Shown piece by piece: positions 18,682-27,988 of a stretch of 64,000 bases of DNA; within the stretch, counting starts at the first letter, position 1; every line of letters begins with the position of its first letter. The stretch spans positions 21,729 through 85,728 of the forward strand of contig NZ_UPHT01000042.1 of NCBI RefSeq assembly GCF_900566085.1, in the 5' to 3' direction. The notes under the pieces are model-generated. The model saw only the letters and a program-made list of their open reading frames with translations. It was not told where the DNA came from and ran no database searches. This DNA comes from Mycobacterium attenuatum (GTDB lineage: Bacteria > Actinomycetota > Actinomycetes > Mycobacteriales > Mycobacteriaceae). The position numbers and the translations under genes are program-made.

Positions 18682-19809
18682 ATGGATTTCATAAGCCTGC
18701 CGCCCGAGGTCACCTCGGCGCTGATCCACTCGGGGCCTGGCCCGCAGTCACTGCTCGAGGCCGCCGACGCGTGGCAGCGGCTCGGCAGCGACGTGGAAGA
18801 ATCCGCGGGCGCCCATGCCCCGGTACTGTCTGCGCTGACCGGCGTCTGGGGGGGTCCATCCTCGCGGGCGATGATCGAGGCCGTCGGCCCCTACCTCGCC
18901 TGGTTGCGCGCTACCGCGCAGCAGTGCCGGCAACTGGGCTCCTCGGCCCAGGTTGCTGCGGCAGCATTCGGCTCCGTGCTGGCAGCGACGGTTCCACCCG
19001 GCGAGGTCGGTGCCAACCGGAGCCGGCTGGCGAACCTATTGGCCACCAACGGATTCGGCAGGAACGTTGCGGCAATTGCCGACACCGAGGCGCAGTACCA
19101 GACCATGTGGGTGAACAATTCGGCGGCGATGTGTCGGTATGAGGCCGCCGCCGCGCAAGCTCTGGCGCTGCCTCAGTTCATTTCGCCGCCGGCGATCGCG
19201 GCCCCGGGGGCGGCCGCTGCTCAAGCCAAGCTGGCGACGGCCGCTGCCGCCGCTGCGTCTCCGGTGGACGCGGCGTTGCAGGCGTTCGGTGTCACCTTCG
19301 ACCCCAACAGCGGCTGGTTCGGGTTGGCGAATACCTATGCCAACCAGTTCATTTCGTCCGGGTTTCCCATCAACCTGCTCAGCTACCTGGCGCAAAACAC
19401 CTCGGCGCAGGCACTGCAGTCGGTGGCTCCCGACATCGCCGAGGGCCTGTCCGAAGGGGAATCGGCACTGGGAGCGTCGGCGGGTAGCCTGGCCAGCGCG
19501 GCCCGAGCCCTCGGCGCGGCAGAAGTGCCGGCGGCCGCGTTAGGTGTCGGAGTGTCGATGGGCAACCTCACCGCGCCGCCTGCCGTGGTCGGGCTGTTGA
19601 CGGCTTCGCATACGCCGGTGCAGCTGGCTTCGGCGGTGTCGCCGTTGCCCGCGGGGGATTCCGGATTCCCGATGCTGCCGCCGCTGATGCCGCCGCCGAT
19701 TTCGGCGGGCAGCGGCTGGCGCAAGAGGAAGCAACCGAAGTACGAGGACCTCGAATACGGTGTGGAGCTCAAGGGCTCTGTGATGCCGCGACCGCCGTCG
19801 GCGGGCTGA
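18682..19809 (+). CDS. PPE-family protein
   Basis: A 375-residue PPE protein. The N-terminal PPE domain has Pro-Pro-Glu at residues 7-9, the WxG-type turn (GVWGGPSSRAM) near residue 57, and the helical repeat pattern of the family to about residue 180. The C-terminal part is Ala/Gly-rich and ends with MPRPPSAG, a tail shared by many PPE proteins. Such proteins are normally exported by a type VII secretion system together with a PE partner, but there is no PE gene next to it. No orthologue is known to me at this place in H37Rv. Confidence 0.92.
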   Translation: MDFISLPPEVTSALIHSGPGPQSLLEAADAWQRLGSDVEESAGAHAPVLSALTGVWGGPSSRAMIEAVGPYLAWLRATAQQCRQLGSSAQVAAAAFGSVLAATVPPGEVGANRSRLANLLATNGFGRNVAAIADTEAQYQTMWVNNSAAMCRYEAAAAQALALPQFISPPAIAAPGAAAAQAKLATAAAAAASPVDAALQAFGVTFDPNSGWFGLANTYANQFISSGFPINLLSYLAQNTSAQALQSVAPDIAEGLSEGESALGASAGSLASAARALGAAEVPAAALGVGVSMGNLTAPPAVVGLLTASHTPVQLASAVSPLPAGDSGFPMLPPLMPPPISAGSGWRKRKQPKYEDLEYGVELKGSVMPRPPSAG

Positions 19810-19960
19810 TCGACCGTACGGCCGGGCGGCCGGCTCGGCCCCAGGTTGTTCCCGGCGGACCGCGACGTGCCCGCGTGGGCTGCAGGGCGTGGGAGAACCC
19901 GCTGTGTGTGTGGGGGGCTTCTCGGCTGCTTGAACCGCGCCCAGTGGGGTAGCCGGCGGT

Positions 19961-20032
19961 ATGGAATCTGGCAAGGCTATGGAATCTAGGCAGGCGGTGC
20001 AATCCGGGAAGGCGGTGGCGGCTCGGAAGGCT
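19961..20032 (+). repeat. Four tandem 18-base units at the 5' end of the MBL gene
   Basis: Four imperfect 18-base units in frame, encoding MESGKA, MESRQA, VQSGKA and VAARKA. Each unit begins with a possible start codon (ATG, ATG, GTG, GTG). Seen directly in the sequence. Confidence 0.75.
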
Positions 20033-20848
20033 GCGGACACCGTGGCAATCACCGTGACGTTCATCGGCAACGCCACGACATTGATCACCGCCGGCGGCCT
20101 GACCGTGCTGACCGACCCGAACTTTCTGCACCGCGGGCAACACGCCTACCTGGGCTACGGGCTGGTGTCCAAACGACTGCCGGAACCGGCTATGACCATC
20201 GACCAACTGCCGCCGATCGATGCCATCGTCCTGTCGCACATGCACGGCGATCATTGGGACCGGGTGTCGCAAAAGGGGCTCGACCATGAAATTCCGGTCG
20301 TCACAACCCCGCACGCCGCCAAGAGACTGCACCGTCGCGGTTTCCGCCACGCACTTGGCCTGCAGACCTGGCAACGTCACACGATCAGCACGGCCGGTGT
20401 CGGTTTGACCGTGACGTCGCTGCCCGGCCGGCATGCGCCGCTGGGAATTCATCGGCTGCTGCCGCCGGTGATGGGCACCATGCTCGAATTCACATCGGCG
20501 AACGGTTCGGTGGCGCGCCGGCTGTATGTCTCCGGCGACACCTTGTTCGTCGAGGAGCTCGCCGAGATTCCCCGTCGCTTCGATGCGATTGACCTCGGCG
20601 TGCTGCACCTGGGCGGGACTCGACTGCCGGCCGGCCGGCGACTGCCCCTCGGGCTCACCGTGACGATGGACGGACGCCAGGGCGCGAGACTGGTGCAGCT
20701 GCTGGAGCTGCCGAAGCTCATCCCCATCCACTTCGACGACTACGGTGTCTTCGCATCGCCCCTGGCGGATTTCACCCATGAGATGAAGCGCCGAGGTATG
20801 GCCGACCGAATCATCGAGTTGGAGCGCGGCGCTGCGGTGACGGTGTGA
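19961..20848 (+). CDS. MBL-fold metallo-hydrolase
   Basis: Up to 295 residues. From about residue 28 it is a metallo-beta-lactamase fold of the UlaG/YtnP-like type: a short beta lead (ITVTFIGNATTLI), the metal motif HMHGDHWD near residue 90, a third ligand region (PGRHAP), SGDT and HFDDYG. These provide a complete dinuclear metal site. The substrate is unknown; relatives act on N-acyl-phosphatidylethanolamine, sugar lactones or phosphodiesters. The N-terminal 25 residues are four tandem repeats absent from the fold, so the true start may be one of the downstream ATG/GTG codons in those repeats or the GTG just after them. Confidence 0.88.
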   Translation: MESGKAMESRQAVQSGKAVAARKAADTVAITVTFIGNATTLITAGGLTVLTDPNFLHRGQHAYLGYGLVSKRLPEPAMTIDQLPPIDAIVLSHMHGDHWDRVSQKGLDHEIPVVTTPHAAKRLHRRGFRHALGLQTWQRHTISTAGVGLTVTSLPGRHAPLGIHRLLPPVMGTMLEFTSANGSVARRLYVSGDTLFVEELAEIPRRFDAIDLGVLHLGGTRLPAGRRLPLGLTVTMDGRQGARLVQLLELPKLIPIHFDDYGVFASPLADFTHEMKRRGMADRIIELERGAAVTV

Positions 20849-20912
20849 AACAACGGGTGAAATTGGGTAGGTCTGTGAGCGCTGACGGGCCGCGGTCGGT
20901 AACTTGGCCGTC

Positions 20913-21830
20913 ATGCCGTGGGCACGATGGTTGTTGCCGCTCATTCTGGCGGCGTGCCTGGCCGGCTGCGCGGAGCAGCACGTATCGGCGGCCCGCGCTC
21001 GCGATCAGGCCGGAACGTTCCAGTTCGGCGGTTTGAAGCGGACCTACATCGTGCATGTGCCGCCGGGTTCGCCGGCGGGATTGGTGCTCAACTTGCACGG
21101 CGGCGGGGGCACCGGCGTCGGTCAGCAAGGGCTGACGGACCTCGACTCGGTGGCCGACGCCCACAACCTGCTGGTGGTCTATCCCGACGGCTACGACAAG
21201 AGTTGGGCCGACGGGCGGGGAGCCTCGCCGGCCGATCGCCGCCATCTCGACGACGTCGGATTTCTGGTCGCGCTGGTGGGCAAGCTGCGGAGCGAGTTTT
21301 CCGTTCCCGCCGGGCGCGTCTTTGCCACCGGAATGTCCAACGGGGGCTTCATGTCCAACCGGTTGGCCTGTGACCGTGCCGACGTGTTCGCCGCGATCGC
21401 GCCGATCGCCGGCACGCTGGGAGTGGGTGTGGCCTGCAACCCGTCGCGACCGGTTTCGGTGATGGAAGCCCACGGCACAGCCGATCCGGTGGTGCCGTTC
21501 AACGGCGGGAAGGTGCGCGGTCGGGGCGGTCTGAGCCAAGCCATCTCGGCGTCCAGCATGGTCGACCGCTGGCGCGCGGTCGACGGATGCCAAGGCGCAC
21601 CCACGGTGGACGAGCTGCCCAACGCCGGCGACGGAACCGTGGTGCGCCGGTACGACTCACGGTCCTGTACGGCGGGCACCGAGGTGGTCTTCTATCGGAT
21701 CGACAACGGCGGACACACGTGGCCCGGCGGCAAGCAATACCTGCCCAAGGCAATTGTCGGTACGACCACGCGTGCCTTCGACGGGTCGCAAGCCATCGTG
21801 GCGTTCTTTATGGCGCACGGCCGGGATTAG
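20913..21830 (+). CDS. lpqC: Polyhydroxybutyrate-depolymerase/esterase-like lipoprotein LpqC
   Basis: A 305-residue alpha/beta-hydrolase lipoprotein, orthologue of Rv3298c. The signal peptide ends in lipobox LAGC, so it is anchored on the outer face of the membrane. HGGGG forms the oxyanion region, the nucleophile is Ser in GMSNGG, and a late GGHTWPG supplies the His, as in the feruloyl-esterase/PHB-depolymerase family. The ATG at 20913 is preferred to a TTG nine bases upstream because it matches the recalled M. tuberculosis N-terminus. Convergent with nei2 with a terminator-like hairpin between. Confidence 0.92.
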   Translation: MPWARWLLPLILAACLAGCAEQHVSAARARDQAGTFQFGGLKRTYIVHVPPGSPAGLVLNLHGGGGTGVGQQGLTDLDSVADAHNLLVVYPDGYDKSWADGRGASPADRRHLDDVGFLVALVGKLRSEFSVPAGRVFATGMSNGGFMSNRLACDRADVFAAIAPIAGTLGVGVACNPSRPVSVMEAHGTADPVVPFNGGKVRGRGGLSQAISASSMVDRWRAVDGCQGAPTVDELPNAGDGTVVRRYDSRSCTAGTEVVFYRIDNGGHTWPGGKQYLPKAIVGTTTRAFDGSQAIVAFFMAHGRD

Positions 21831-21841
21831 TTGGGATGGCT

Positions 21842-21871
21842 TGAGGGGGAACCGGACGCCGCCCCCGCTCA
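21842..21871. terminator. Hairpin between convergent lpqC and nei2
   Basis: TGAGGGGG pairs with CCCCC(G)CTCA across a 12-base loop, with one bulged G. It lies 12 bases after the lpqC stop and before the nei2 stop on the other strand. There is no U-run on either side, as is usual for mycobacterial terminators. It could serve both genes. Confidence 0.45.
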
Positions 21872-21910
21872 CAAGCGCCACGCGCAGTGCACCTACCAAG
21901 CGGGCCCCGA

Positions 21911-22675
21911 TCAGCGCTGGCAGGCTGGGCACCAGAACTGAACCCGCTCGGCGGTGTCGCGGGCGCTGAGATATTCGACGCGGGTTCCACAGCGCCAACA
22001 CGGCTCACCAACTCGTCCGTATACCCACAGCCGCCGGCCGGCCCGGGTGTCGCCGGTGGTGCAGCGGTTCCACCGAAATCGGTTGAGCCACAGCATCTCT
22101 CGCGCGCGAGCGACCAGCCGCTGCGGGTCGGCGATGGCGCTGACCGGTGCGGTCGGCAGATGTCCGCTGACAAAACACAGTTCATTGCAATAGACGTTGC
22201 CGATCCCGGCCAGCACCCGCTGATCGAGCAGCGCCTCGGCGATGGGCCGCTGGGGGTCGGCAGCCAGATTGGCGGCCGCAACCGCAGCATCCCACTCCGC
22301 GCCCAGTAGATCTGGTCCCAGGTGCGCGACGACGGCGCCGTCGTTGTCCCGGTCGAGGAGTTCCAGCACAGCCAGGTCGACGCCGACCGCGCGAATGTCT
22401 CTGGCTTCCAAGATGATTCGTGCTCGGTGGTCTACCCGGACCGGCCGGTCCGCGACTCGCCAGCTGCCGTCCATCTGCATATGAGAGTGAATGCTGACCC
22501 CGCCGATCCTGATGAACAGGTGCTTGCCCCGGCTGAGCACCTCGTCCACCACCTGCCCGGTGAGGTCGACGGCGGCAAACCGTGGCACCCGGATATCGCA
22601 GCGGGTCAGCGTGCGGCCGGCCAGCCGCTCGCGCAGCGTGGCCGCCGTGTGCCAGACGGTGTCACCCTCGGGCAT
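21911..22675 (-). CDS. nei2: Endonuclease VIII-like DNA glycosylase Nei2
   Basis: A 254-residue base-excision-repair glycosylase of the Fpg/Nei family, orthologue of Rv3297. The catalytic N-terminus is intact (mature PEGDTVWH, with Pro2 as Schiff-base nucleophile and Glu3). A helix-two-turn-helix region follows ([18 protein letters not shown]), and a C-terminal four-cysteine zinc finger is complete (CWRCGT then CPACQR). It removes oxidised pyrimidines and nicks the strand. Its ATG lies three bases after the lhr stop, so the two repair genes form one operon. Confidence 0.95.
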   Translation of the reverse strand: MPEGDTVWHTAATLRERLAGRTLTRCDIRVPRFAAVDLTGQVVDEVLSRGKHLFIRIGGVSIHSHMQMDGSWRVADRPVRVDHRARIILEARDIRAVGVDLAVLELLDRDNDGAVVAHLGPDLLGAEWDAAVAAANLAADPQRPIAEALLDQRVLAGIGNVYCNELCFVSGHLPTAPVSAIADPQRLVARAREMLWLNRFRWNRCTTGDTRAGRRLWVYGRVGEPCWRCGTRVEYLSARDTAERVQFWCPACQR

Positions 22676-22678
22676 GGC

Positions 22679-25600
22679 TCATCGCAGCCGCAAACCGCGT
22701 GGCGTGCGGACGAACCCGGCCTCGACCAGGGCGGTCGTCACCGCGCCCGGCCCGCCCGGTTGCAGGACCGGTGCCCCGTTGACGCGCTCCACCAGAATCG
22801 AGGACACCCGCCGGGCCGATACCAGATTGGCCACCGCGATGGCCGCCGCGTGGCCGGCGCCCGGGTCGCCGGTGAAGGTCAGCAGCGTTCGGCCACCACG
22901 CTCGAGGAACCACGCCAATTCGCCGTCCACCAGCACGACCAGCGCCCCGGCCTTGCGGCCCGGCCGGGCCGCGCCGTCACGTTCGGTGGTAGGCCAGGGC
23001 AGGGCCGCGCCGTACGGGTTGGCCGGGTCGGCGGCGGCCAGCGCCACCGCACGGTATTCCGGCCGCTGCGGGTCGATTCCGTCGAGGTAGCCGCGCAGCC
23101 GGTCCACGGTGGACGCGACGGCGAACTGAGCGCCGCCCAGCGACTCGACGAAGTAGCCGCGCTGGCAGCGGCCGGCCTCCTCGAACGCGCTCAGCACCTT
23201 GTACAGGGTGGCGAACCCGCCGGGCACACCTTCGGCGGCCGCCGCGCCCTTGGTCAACACGCCGTGGCGGTTCAACAGCAGCTCGGCGTGATAGAGGGCC
23301 TGCAGGGTGGAGTCCGGTTCGGGAGTCGGCAGCGCCGACCATCGCCCCGCTACCGTGGGGTCGGCGGCACGGGCCTGGGCATGCGCGACGCTGTATCGGC
23401 TCAGCCGCGGCGGGCGGTGTCCCCGGTGTGCGGGGGCGGACCGCTTGCGAGCACCCGGTGCGCCCCCGAGGATCGCGCGCACCGGCGCGAAGGTGTCGCC
23501 GGTTACCCAGCCGGCCCAGATCAATTCCCAGAGAGCGGTTTTGAGCTCGGTTTCGGTATGTCCGTTTCCGGTGAGCTGGCGGAAGAAGTACGCGCCACCG
23601 CCGGCCAGCGTGTCCAGGATGACCCGATGGGCATCGGTCAGCTCCATCTCGGCGGGCTGGTTGGGCGGCAAGGCCAGCGTCAAAGGCGCGGAATCGGCGA
23701 GGTGCAGACTGACCCAGCCGTCACTGCCCGAGATCGACCCGGCGCCCGACCAGAGCACCTCGCCGCTGGCGAGCAGCTCGTCGAGCATCGCCGGCGAATA
23801 GTCGCGGACTCGCGGCGCCAGGACCAGTGGCTCCAGCGCAGAGGCCGGAATCCGCGCGCCGGCAAGCTGTTCGATGACCGCCGAAAGTCGGTCGACTCCG
23901 CCCGCATCGGTGGCGCCCACCTGGTGCCACTGCGGCAGAAAGCGCCCGTAGGCCGCGGTGCTGACCGGCTCGATCTGCGCCCGCAGCGCCGCCAGCGACC
24001 GGCGCCGCAGAATCCGCAGCACCTCGACGTCGCACCATTGCTGCGATCCGACGCCGCCGGGCGCGGCAGCGACGACGAAGTCGCCGCGCACCAGCCGGCC
24101 GTCTCCGGCCAGCCGGCCCAGCACATCGGCGGTCACCCGCAGGCCCAGGCCGAACCGGGCCGCGGCCTCGGCGGTGGTGAACGGGGTGCGGGTGCGCGCG
24201 TAGCGGCCCAGCAGCTCGCCCAGCGGATCGGCCACTTCCTCGGTGAACGTCGCCGGCAGCCCCACCGGAACCGCCGCGCCGACGCCGTCACGCAGCCGGC
24301 CGATGTCTTCCACGGCCACCCACCAGTGACGGCCGGCGAAGGACACCGGCAGGGCGCGGCGGGCGGCCCGCAAGCCCTCCAGCCAGCCGCCGACGTCGGG
24401 CGCGCTGGCACGGGCGGCAACTTCGTCGTCGGTGAGTGGACCCAGCAGCCGCAGCAGGTCCGCGACGCCTTCGGCGTCGCGGGCCGCCCGGTCGGCCGAC
24501 AGATGCTGCAGCTGGCGACCGGTCGTGGTGATCACCTGAGGGTCCAGCAGCTCACGCAGCTCGACGCGGCCGAGCAGTTCGGCCAGCAGTGTGCTGTCCA
24601 GCGACAACGCCGCGGCGCGGCGTTCGGCCAGCGGGACATCGCCCTCATACATGAAGGCGCCGACGTATCCGAACAGCAGCGACGCTGCGAACGGAGAGGG
24701 CGTGGCGGTATCGGTCTCGGCGACCCGCACCCGGCGCTGGGCGATATCGGTCATCAGCCCGATCAACGTCGGGACGTCATAGACGTCCTGCAGGCACTCG
24801 CGGACGGTTTCCAGCACGATCGGGAAGTCGGGGTACTTGCGGGCCACCTCCAGCAACTGGGCGGCGCGCTGGCGTTGGTGCCATAGCGGCGAGCGGCGGC
24901 CGGGGTGGCGGCGGGGCAGCAGTAGTGCGCGCGCAGCTGATTCCCGGAACCGGGAGGCGAACAGCGCCGACTCGCCCACTTCGGCGGTCACGATGGCGTC
25001 GATCTCGTCGGCATCGAAAACGAACAGTTCGGCCCCCGGCGGGGGGTCCCCGGAATCGGGCAGTCGCACCACGATGCCGTCGTCGGACGCGGTCGGCTTC
25101 TCGTCGAGGCCGTAGCGCTCCCGCAACCGCCGGCCCACTGCCAGTGCCAGCGGCCCGTGCACCCGCAACCCGTAGGGCGAATGCAGGATCACCCGCCAAT
25201 CGCCCAATTCGTCGCGGAACCGCTCGACCAGCAGGGTGGTGTCGGTGGGCACCACCCGGGTGGCGACCCCCTGGTCCTCCAGCAAGCCCCACAGGTTGTC
25301 GGTTGCGTATTCGTCGAAACCCAAAGCAGCACAACGCTTGCCGAATTGGTCGCGGTCCAGGCGGGCCAGCTCGCCGGTCAGCGCGCCCAGCGCGGCGCCG
25401 AGCTCGGCCGGACGGCCCACGTCGTCGCCGCGCCAAAACGGCAACCGGGCCGGCTGGCCCGGCGCCGGGATCACCAGCACCCGATCGTGGGTGATCTCGG
25501 TGATCCGCCAGCTGGTGGCCCCCAGCGAGATCACATCACCCGGGCGTGACTCGTACACCATCTCTTCGTCGAGTTCGCCGACCCGCGAAGGCTTTTCGGT

Positions 25601-27232
25601 AGCCAGCCACACGGTGAACAGCCCGCGGTCGGGGATGGCGCCCCCGGAGGTGACGGCCAGCCGCTGTGCGCCCGGCCGGGCGGTCAGCGTGCCCGTATCA
25701 CGGTCGTAGATCAGCCGCGGCCGCAGCTCGGCGAACTCGGTGGACGGGTACTTGCCGGACAGCAGATCCAGGGTGGTCTCGAACGCGCTGCGCGGCAGGG
25801 TCGCAAACGGGGCACTGCGACGCACGGTGTCGAACCAGCGGTCGGCGTTGAGCGGCTCGAGCGCGGCCGCCGCCACGGTGTGCTGGGCCAGGATGTCCAG
25901 CGGATTGGCCGGCACCCGCATGGTCTCGATCTGACCGGCGAGCATGCGTTGCACGGTGACCGCGCAACCGAGCAGGTCGGTGCGATGCTTGGGAAACAGC
26001 ACCCCCCGCGAGATCTCGCCGACCTGGTGACCGGCCCGTCCGATGCGTTGCATGCCGCTGGCCACCGACGGCGGCGCCTCCACCTGGATGACCAGGTCGA
26101 CCGCGCCCATGTCGATGCCCAGCTCCAGGCTCGAGGTGGCCACCACGGCCTTGAGCAGCCCGCGCTTGAGGTCCTCCTCAACCAGGGCGCGCTGCTCCTT
26201 GCTGACCGAGCCGTGATGGGCCCGGGCCAGCACTGGTGGAGCGCCGAAGCTCTGACCGCTTGCCATGATGTGGGCGGGGGCGCCGCCGGCCACCAGCGGG
26301 TTGGTCTTCTGATCCGGCGCGCCGGCGAGCTCCACCCCACCCCGCTCGGCGTGAATTTCGTTGAGCCGGGCGGTAAGTCGTTCGGCAAGACGGCGCGAGT
26401 TGGCGAACACGATGGTCGAATTGTGTGCTTCGATCAGGTCGGCCAGCCGCGCCTCGACATCGGGCCAGATCGAGTTGTTGGCCAGGTTGGCCATGTCGGG
26501 CACCGGCACCTGCACCGACAGCTCCACCGTTTTGGCCGCGGGTGGAGCCACGATGGTGGTCCGGGACTGACCCGACAGAAACCGGGCGAGTTCCTCGGGC
26601 GGGCGCACGGTCGCCGACAGCCCGATGCGCTGTGCGCGCCGCCTTCCAGGTAGCCGTTGCGCCAAGTCGTCGAGGCGCTCCAGCGACAGGGTCAGATGAG
26701 CGCCCCGCTTGGTGGCGGCGATGGCGTGGATCTCGTCGACGATGACGGTCTCGACGCGGGCCAGCGTCTCACGCGCGGCCGAGGTCAGCATCAAGAACAG
26801 CGACTCGGGGGTGGTGATCAGCACGTCGGGGGGCCGTGCGATGAGCTGGCGGCGCTGTGCGGGCGGGGTGTCACCGGAGCGGACCCCGACGCCGATGTCG
26901 GGCGCGGGCAGACCCCGGCGCTCGGCGAGCCGGGTCAGCCCCGCCAGCGGGGTGCGCAGGTTGCGCTCGACATCGACCGCCAGCGCCTTGAGCGGAGAGA
27001 CATACAGGACCCGAGTGCCCGGGTGTCGATCCGGCGCGCCGGCCAGGCTGTCGAGCGCCCAGAGGAAAGCGGCCAGCGTCTTACCGGAGCCGGTCGGGGC
27101 GATGACCAGGGTGTCGTCGCCGTCGGCAATAGCGGCCCAGGCCTGCGCCTGTGCGGTGGTCGGCGCGGCGAAGGTGCTGGCGAACCAGTCGCGGGTGATA
27201 GCGCTGAATCGGCCCAGCGGGTCAAAGCTCAC
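22679..27232 (-). CDS. lhr: Large DNA repair helicase Lhr
   Basis: A 1,517-residue superfamily 2 helicase, orthologue of Rv3296. The N-terminal core has Walker A APTGSGKT, the DEIH box (IVDEIHAI), and the helicase C-terminal motif HHGSVSKEQR with QRIGRAGHQ. Next comes the Lhr-specific winged-helix and beta-barrel region, then a long C-terminal domain of several hundred residues typical of the full-length bacterial Lhr. It translocates 3' to 5' on single-stranded DNA and unwinds RNA:DNA hybrids. The large open frames on the opposite strand are shadows. In an operon with nei2. Confidence 0.96.
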   Translation of the reverse strand: MSFDPLGRFSAITRDWFASTFAAPTTAQAQAWAAIADGDDTLVIAPTGSGKTLAAFLWALDSLAGAPDRHPGTRVLYVSPLKALAVDVERNLRTPLAGLTRLAERRGLPAPDIGVGVRSGDTPPAQRRQLIARPPDVLITTPESLFLMLTSAARETLARVETVIVDEIHAIAATKRGAHLTLSLERLDDLAQRLPGRRRAQRIGLSATVRPPEELARFLSGQSRTTIVAPPAAKTVELSVQVPVPDMANLANNSIWPDVEARLADLIEAHNSTIVFANSRRLAERLTARLNEIHAERGGVELAGAPDQKTNPLVAGGAPAHIMASGQSFGAPPVLARAHHGSVSKEQRALVEEDLKRGLLKAVVATSSLELGIDMGAVDLVIQVEAPPSVASGMQRIGRAGHQVGEISRGVLFPKHRTDLLGCAVTVQRMLAGQIETMRVPANPLDILAQHTVAAAALEPLNADRWFDTVRRSAPFATLPRSAFETTLDLLSGKYPSTEFAELRPRLIYDRDTGTLTARPGAQRLAVTSGGAIPDRGLFTVWLATEKPSRVGELDEEMVYESRPGDVISLGATSWRITEITHDRVLVIPAPGQPARLPFWRGDDVGRPAELGAALGALTGELARLDRDQFGKRCAALGFDEYATDNLWGLLEDQGVATRVVPTDTTLLVERFRDELGDWRVILHSPYGLRVHGPLALAVGRRLRERYGLDEKPTASDDGIVVRLPDSGDPPPGAELFVFDADEIDAIVTAEVGESALFASRFRESAARALLLPRRHPGRRSPLWHQRQRAAQLLEVARKYPDFPIVLETVRECLQDVYDVPTLIGLMTDIAQRRVRVAETDTATPSPFAASLLFGYVGAFMYEGDVPLAERRAAALSLDSTLLAELLGRVELRELLDPQVITTTGRQLQHLSADRAARDAEGVADLLRLLGPLTDDEVAARASAPDVGGWLEGLRAARRALPVSFAGRHWWVAVEDIGRLRDGVGAAVPVGLPATFTEEVADPLGELLGRYARTRTPFTTAEAAARFGLGLRVTADVLGRLAGDGRLVRGDFVVAAAPGGVGSQQWCDVEVLRILRRRSLAALRAQIEPVSTAAYGRFLPQWHQVGATDAGGVDRLSAVIEQLAGARIPASALEPLVLAPRVRDYSPAMLDELLASGEVLWSGAGSISGSDGWVSLHLADSAPLTLALPPNQPAEMELTDAHRVILDTLAGGGAYFFRQLTGNGHTETELKTALWELIWAGWVTGDTFAPVRAILGGAPGARKRSAPAHRGHRPPRLSRYSVAHAQARAADPTVAGRWSALPTPEPDSTLQALYHAELLLNRHGVLTKGAAAAEGVPGGFATLYKVLSAFEEAGRCQRGYFVESLGGAQFAVASTVDRLRGYLDGIDPQRPEYRAVALAAADPANPYGAALPWPTTERDGAARPGRKAGALVVLVDGELAWFLERGGRTLLTFTGDPGAGHAAAIAVANLVSARRVSSILVERVNGAPVLQPGGPGAVTTALVEAGFVRTPRGLRLR

Positions 27233-27262
27233 CGGACCATCGTGCCAAGGGGCACCGACAAA

Positions 27263-27940
27263 TTACGACTGCGGCAAGTCTCGTGCGGTCGCCATCGCAT
27301 GGGCCAGTTCCTCGGGAATCTGCGGTACCCGGGCTATCGCGTCCAGCAGCGTGTGCGCACAGGCGTCGGCAAGGCGTTCGGCGTCGGTGGTGGGGTCAAT
27401 GATGCGCTGACGACATATCTCGAAGGTGAACGCGATCCAGCCGAAAATGATCACCCTCAGGTCGCGCTCGACCTCCGGTTCCAGCGCGTTGCTGCCCGGA
27501 ATGCCGCTCACAACCTCGCCGATACGGGTCATGATGTGTTCCATCTGGCGGTTCTTGGCCTCGTCGTCGATGCCCAGCAGAACCGGGTCCGAGCGGCCGA
27601 GGCCGACGTAGGCCGCCCATGCGGCTTCCGGGTTCTGTTGGTGATAGGCCATGTAGGCCAGCACGCCGATGCGGATCTCTTCGAACATCGTCAGGCCCGA
27701 GGCGGGCGGCTTGTTGGTGGCCGCGTACAGCCGATCCGCCTCGTCCTTGACGACGGCGGCAAAGAATGCTCGCTTGTCCGGGAAGTAGTGGTACATCAGC
27801 GCGCGCGACACCCCGGCGCGCTCCGCGATCTCGTCGATGCGGACCTCGTCGTAAGGTCGCTTTCCGAAAACTTCCGCCCCCAGGGCCAGCAGTTCGGCGC
27901 GTCGGTCCTCAGGGGATAACCGCCTCCTGGCTGTCGCCAT
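27263..27940 (-). CDS. TetR-family transcriptional regulator (Rv3295 orthologue)
   Basis: About 225 residues from the ATG at 27940. The N-terminal helix-turn-helix is typical of TetR regulators (IDEIAERAGVSRALMYHYFPDK), followed by a helical ligand-binding domain. The upstream ATG at 27955 region would add only six residues and lies over a -10-like TAGTAT, so the inner start is preferred and matches the recalled Rv3295 N-terminus. It lies upstream of lhr-nei2 in the same direction, with a 30-base gap, so it may regulate or be co-transcribed with them. The ligand is unknown. Confidence 0.9.
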   Translation of the reverse strand: MATARRRLSPEDRRAELLALGAEVFGKRPYDEVRIDEIAERAGVSRALMYHYFPDKRAFFAAVVKDEADRLYAATNKPPASGLTMFEEIRIGVLAYMAYHQQNPEAAWAAYVGLGRSDPVLLGIDDEAKNRQMEHIMTRIGEVVSGIPGSNALEPEVERDLRVIIFGWIAFTFEICRQRIIDPTTDAERLADACAHTLLDAIARVPQIPEELAHAMATARDLPQS

Positions 27941-27947
27941 GGGGACG

Positions 27948-27953
27948 ATACTA
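27948..27953 (-). promoter_or_regulatory. Candidate -10 element for the leaderless TetR gene
   Basis: TAGTAT on the minus strand ends seven bases before the ATG at 27940, with no ribosome binding site between. It fits the TANNNT pattern and the spacing of leaderless mycobacterial transcripts. Pattern-based inference. Confidence 0.4.
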
Positions 27954-27988
27954 CTCATCTCGACTATGGGCTCCGCTAGACCCGATTT

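Noticed and set aside
22322..24886. Very long open frame on the + strand opposite lhr (and others like it over accD5, ctp and pknD)
   Set aside because: They are shadow frames caused by high GC and codon bias; the translations are rich in Arg, Gly and Gln without recognisable domains, while the opposite strand encodes complete known proteins.
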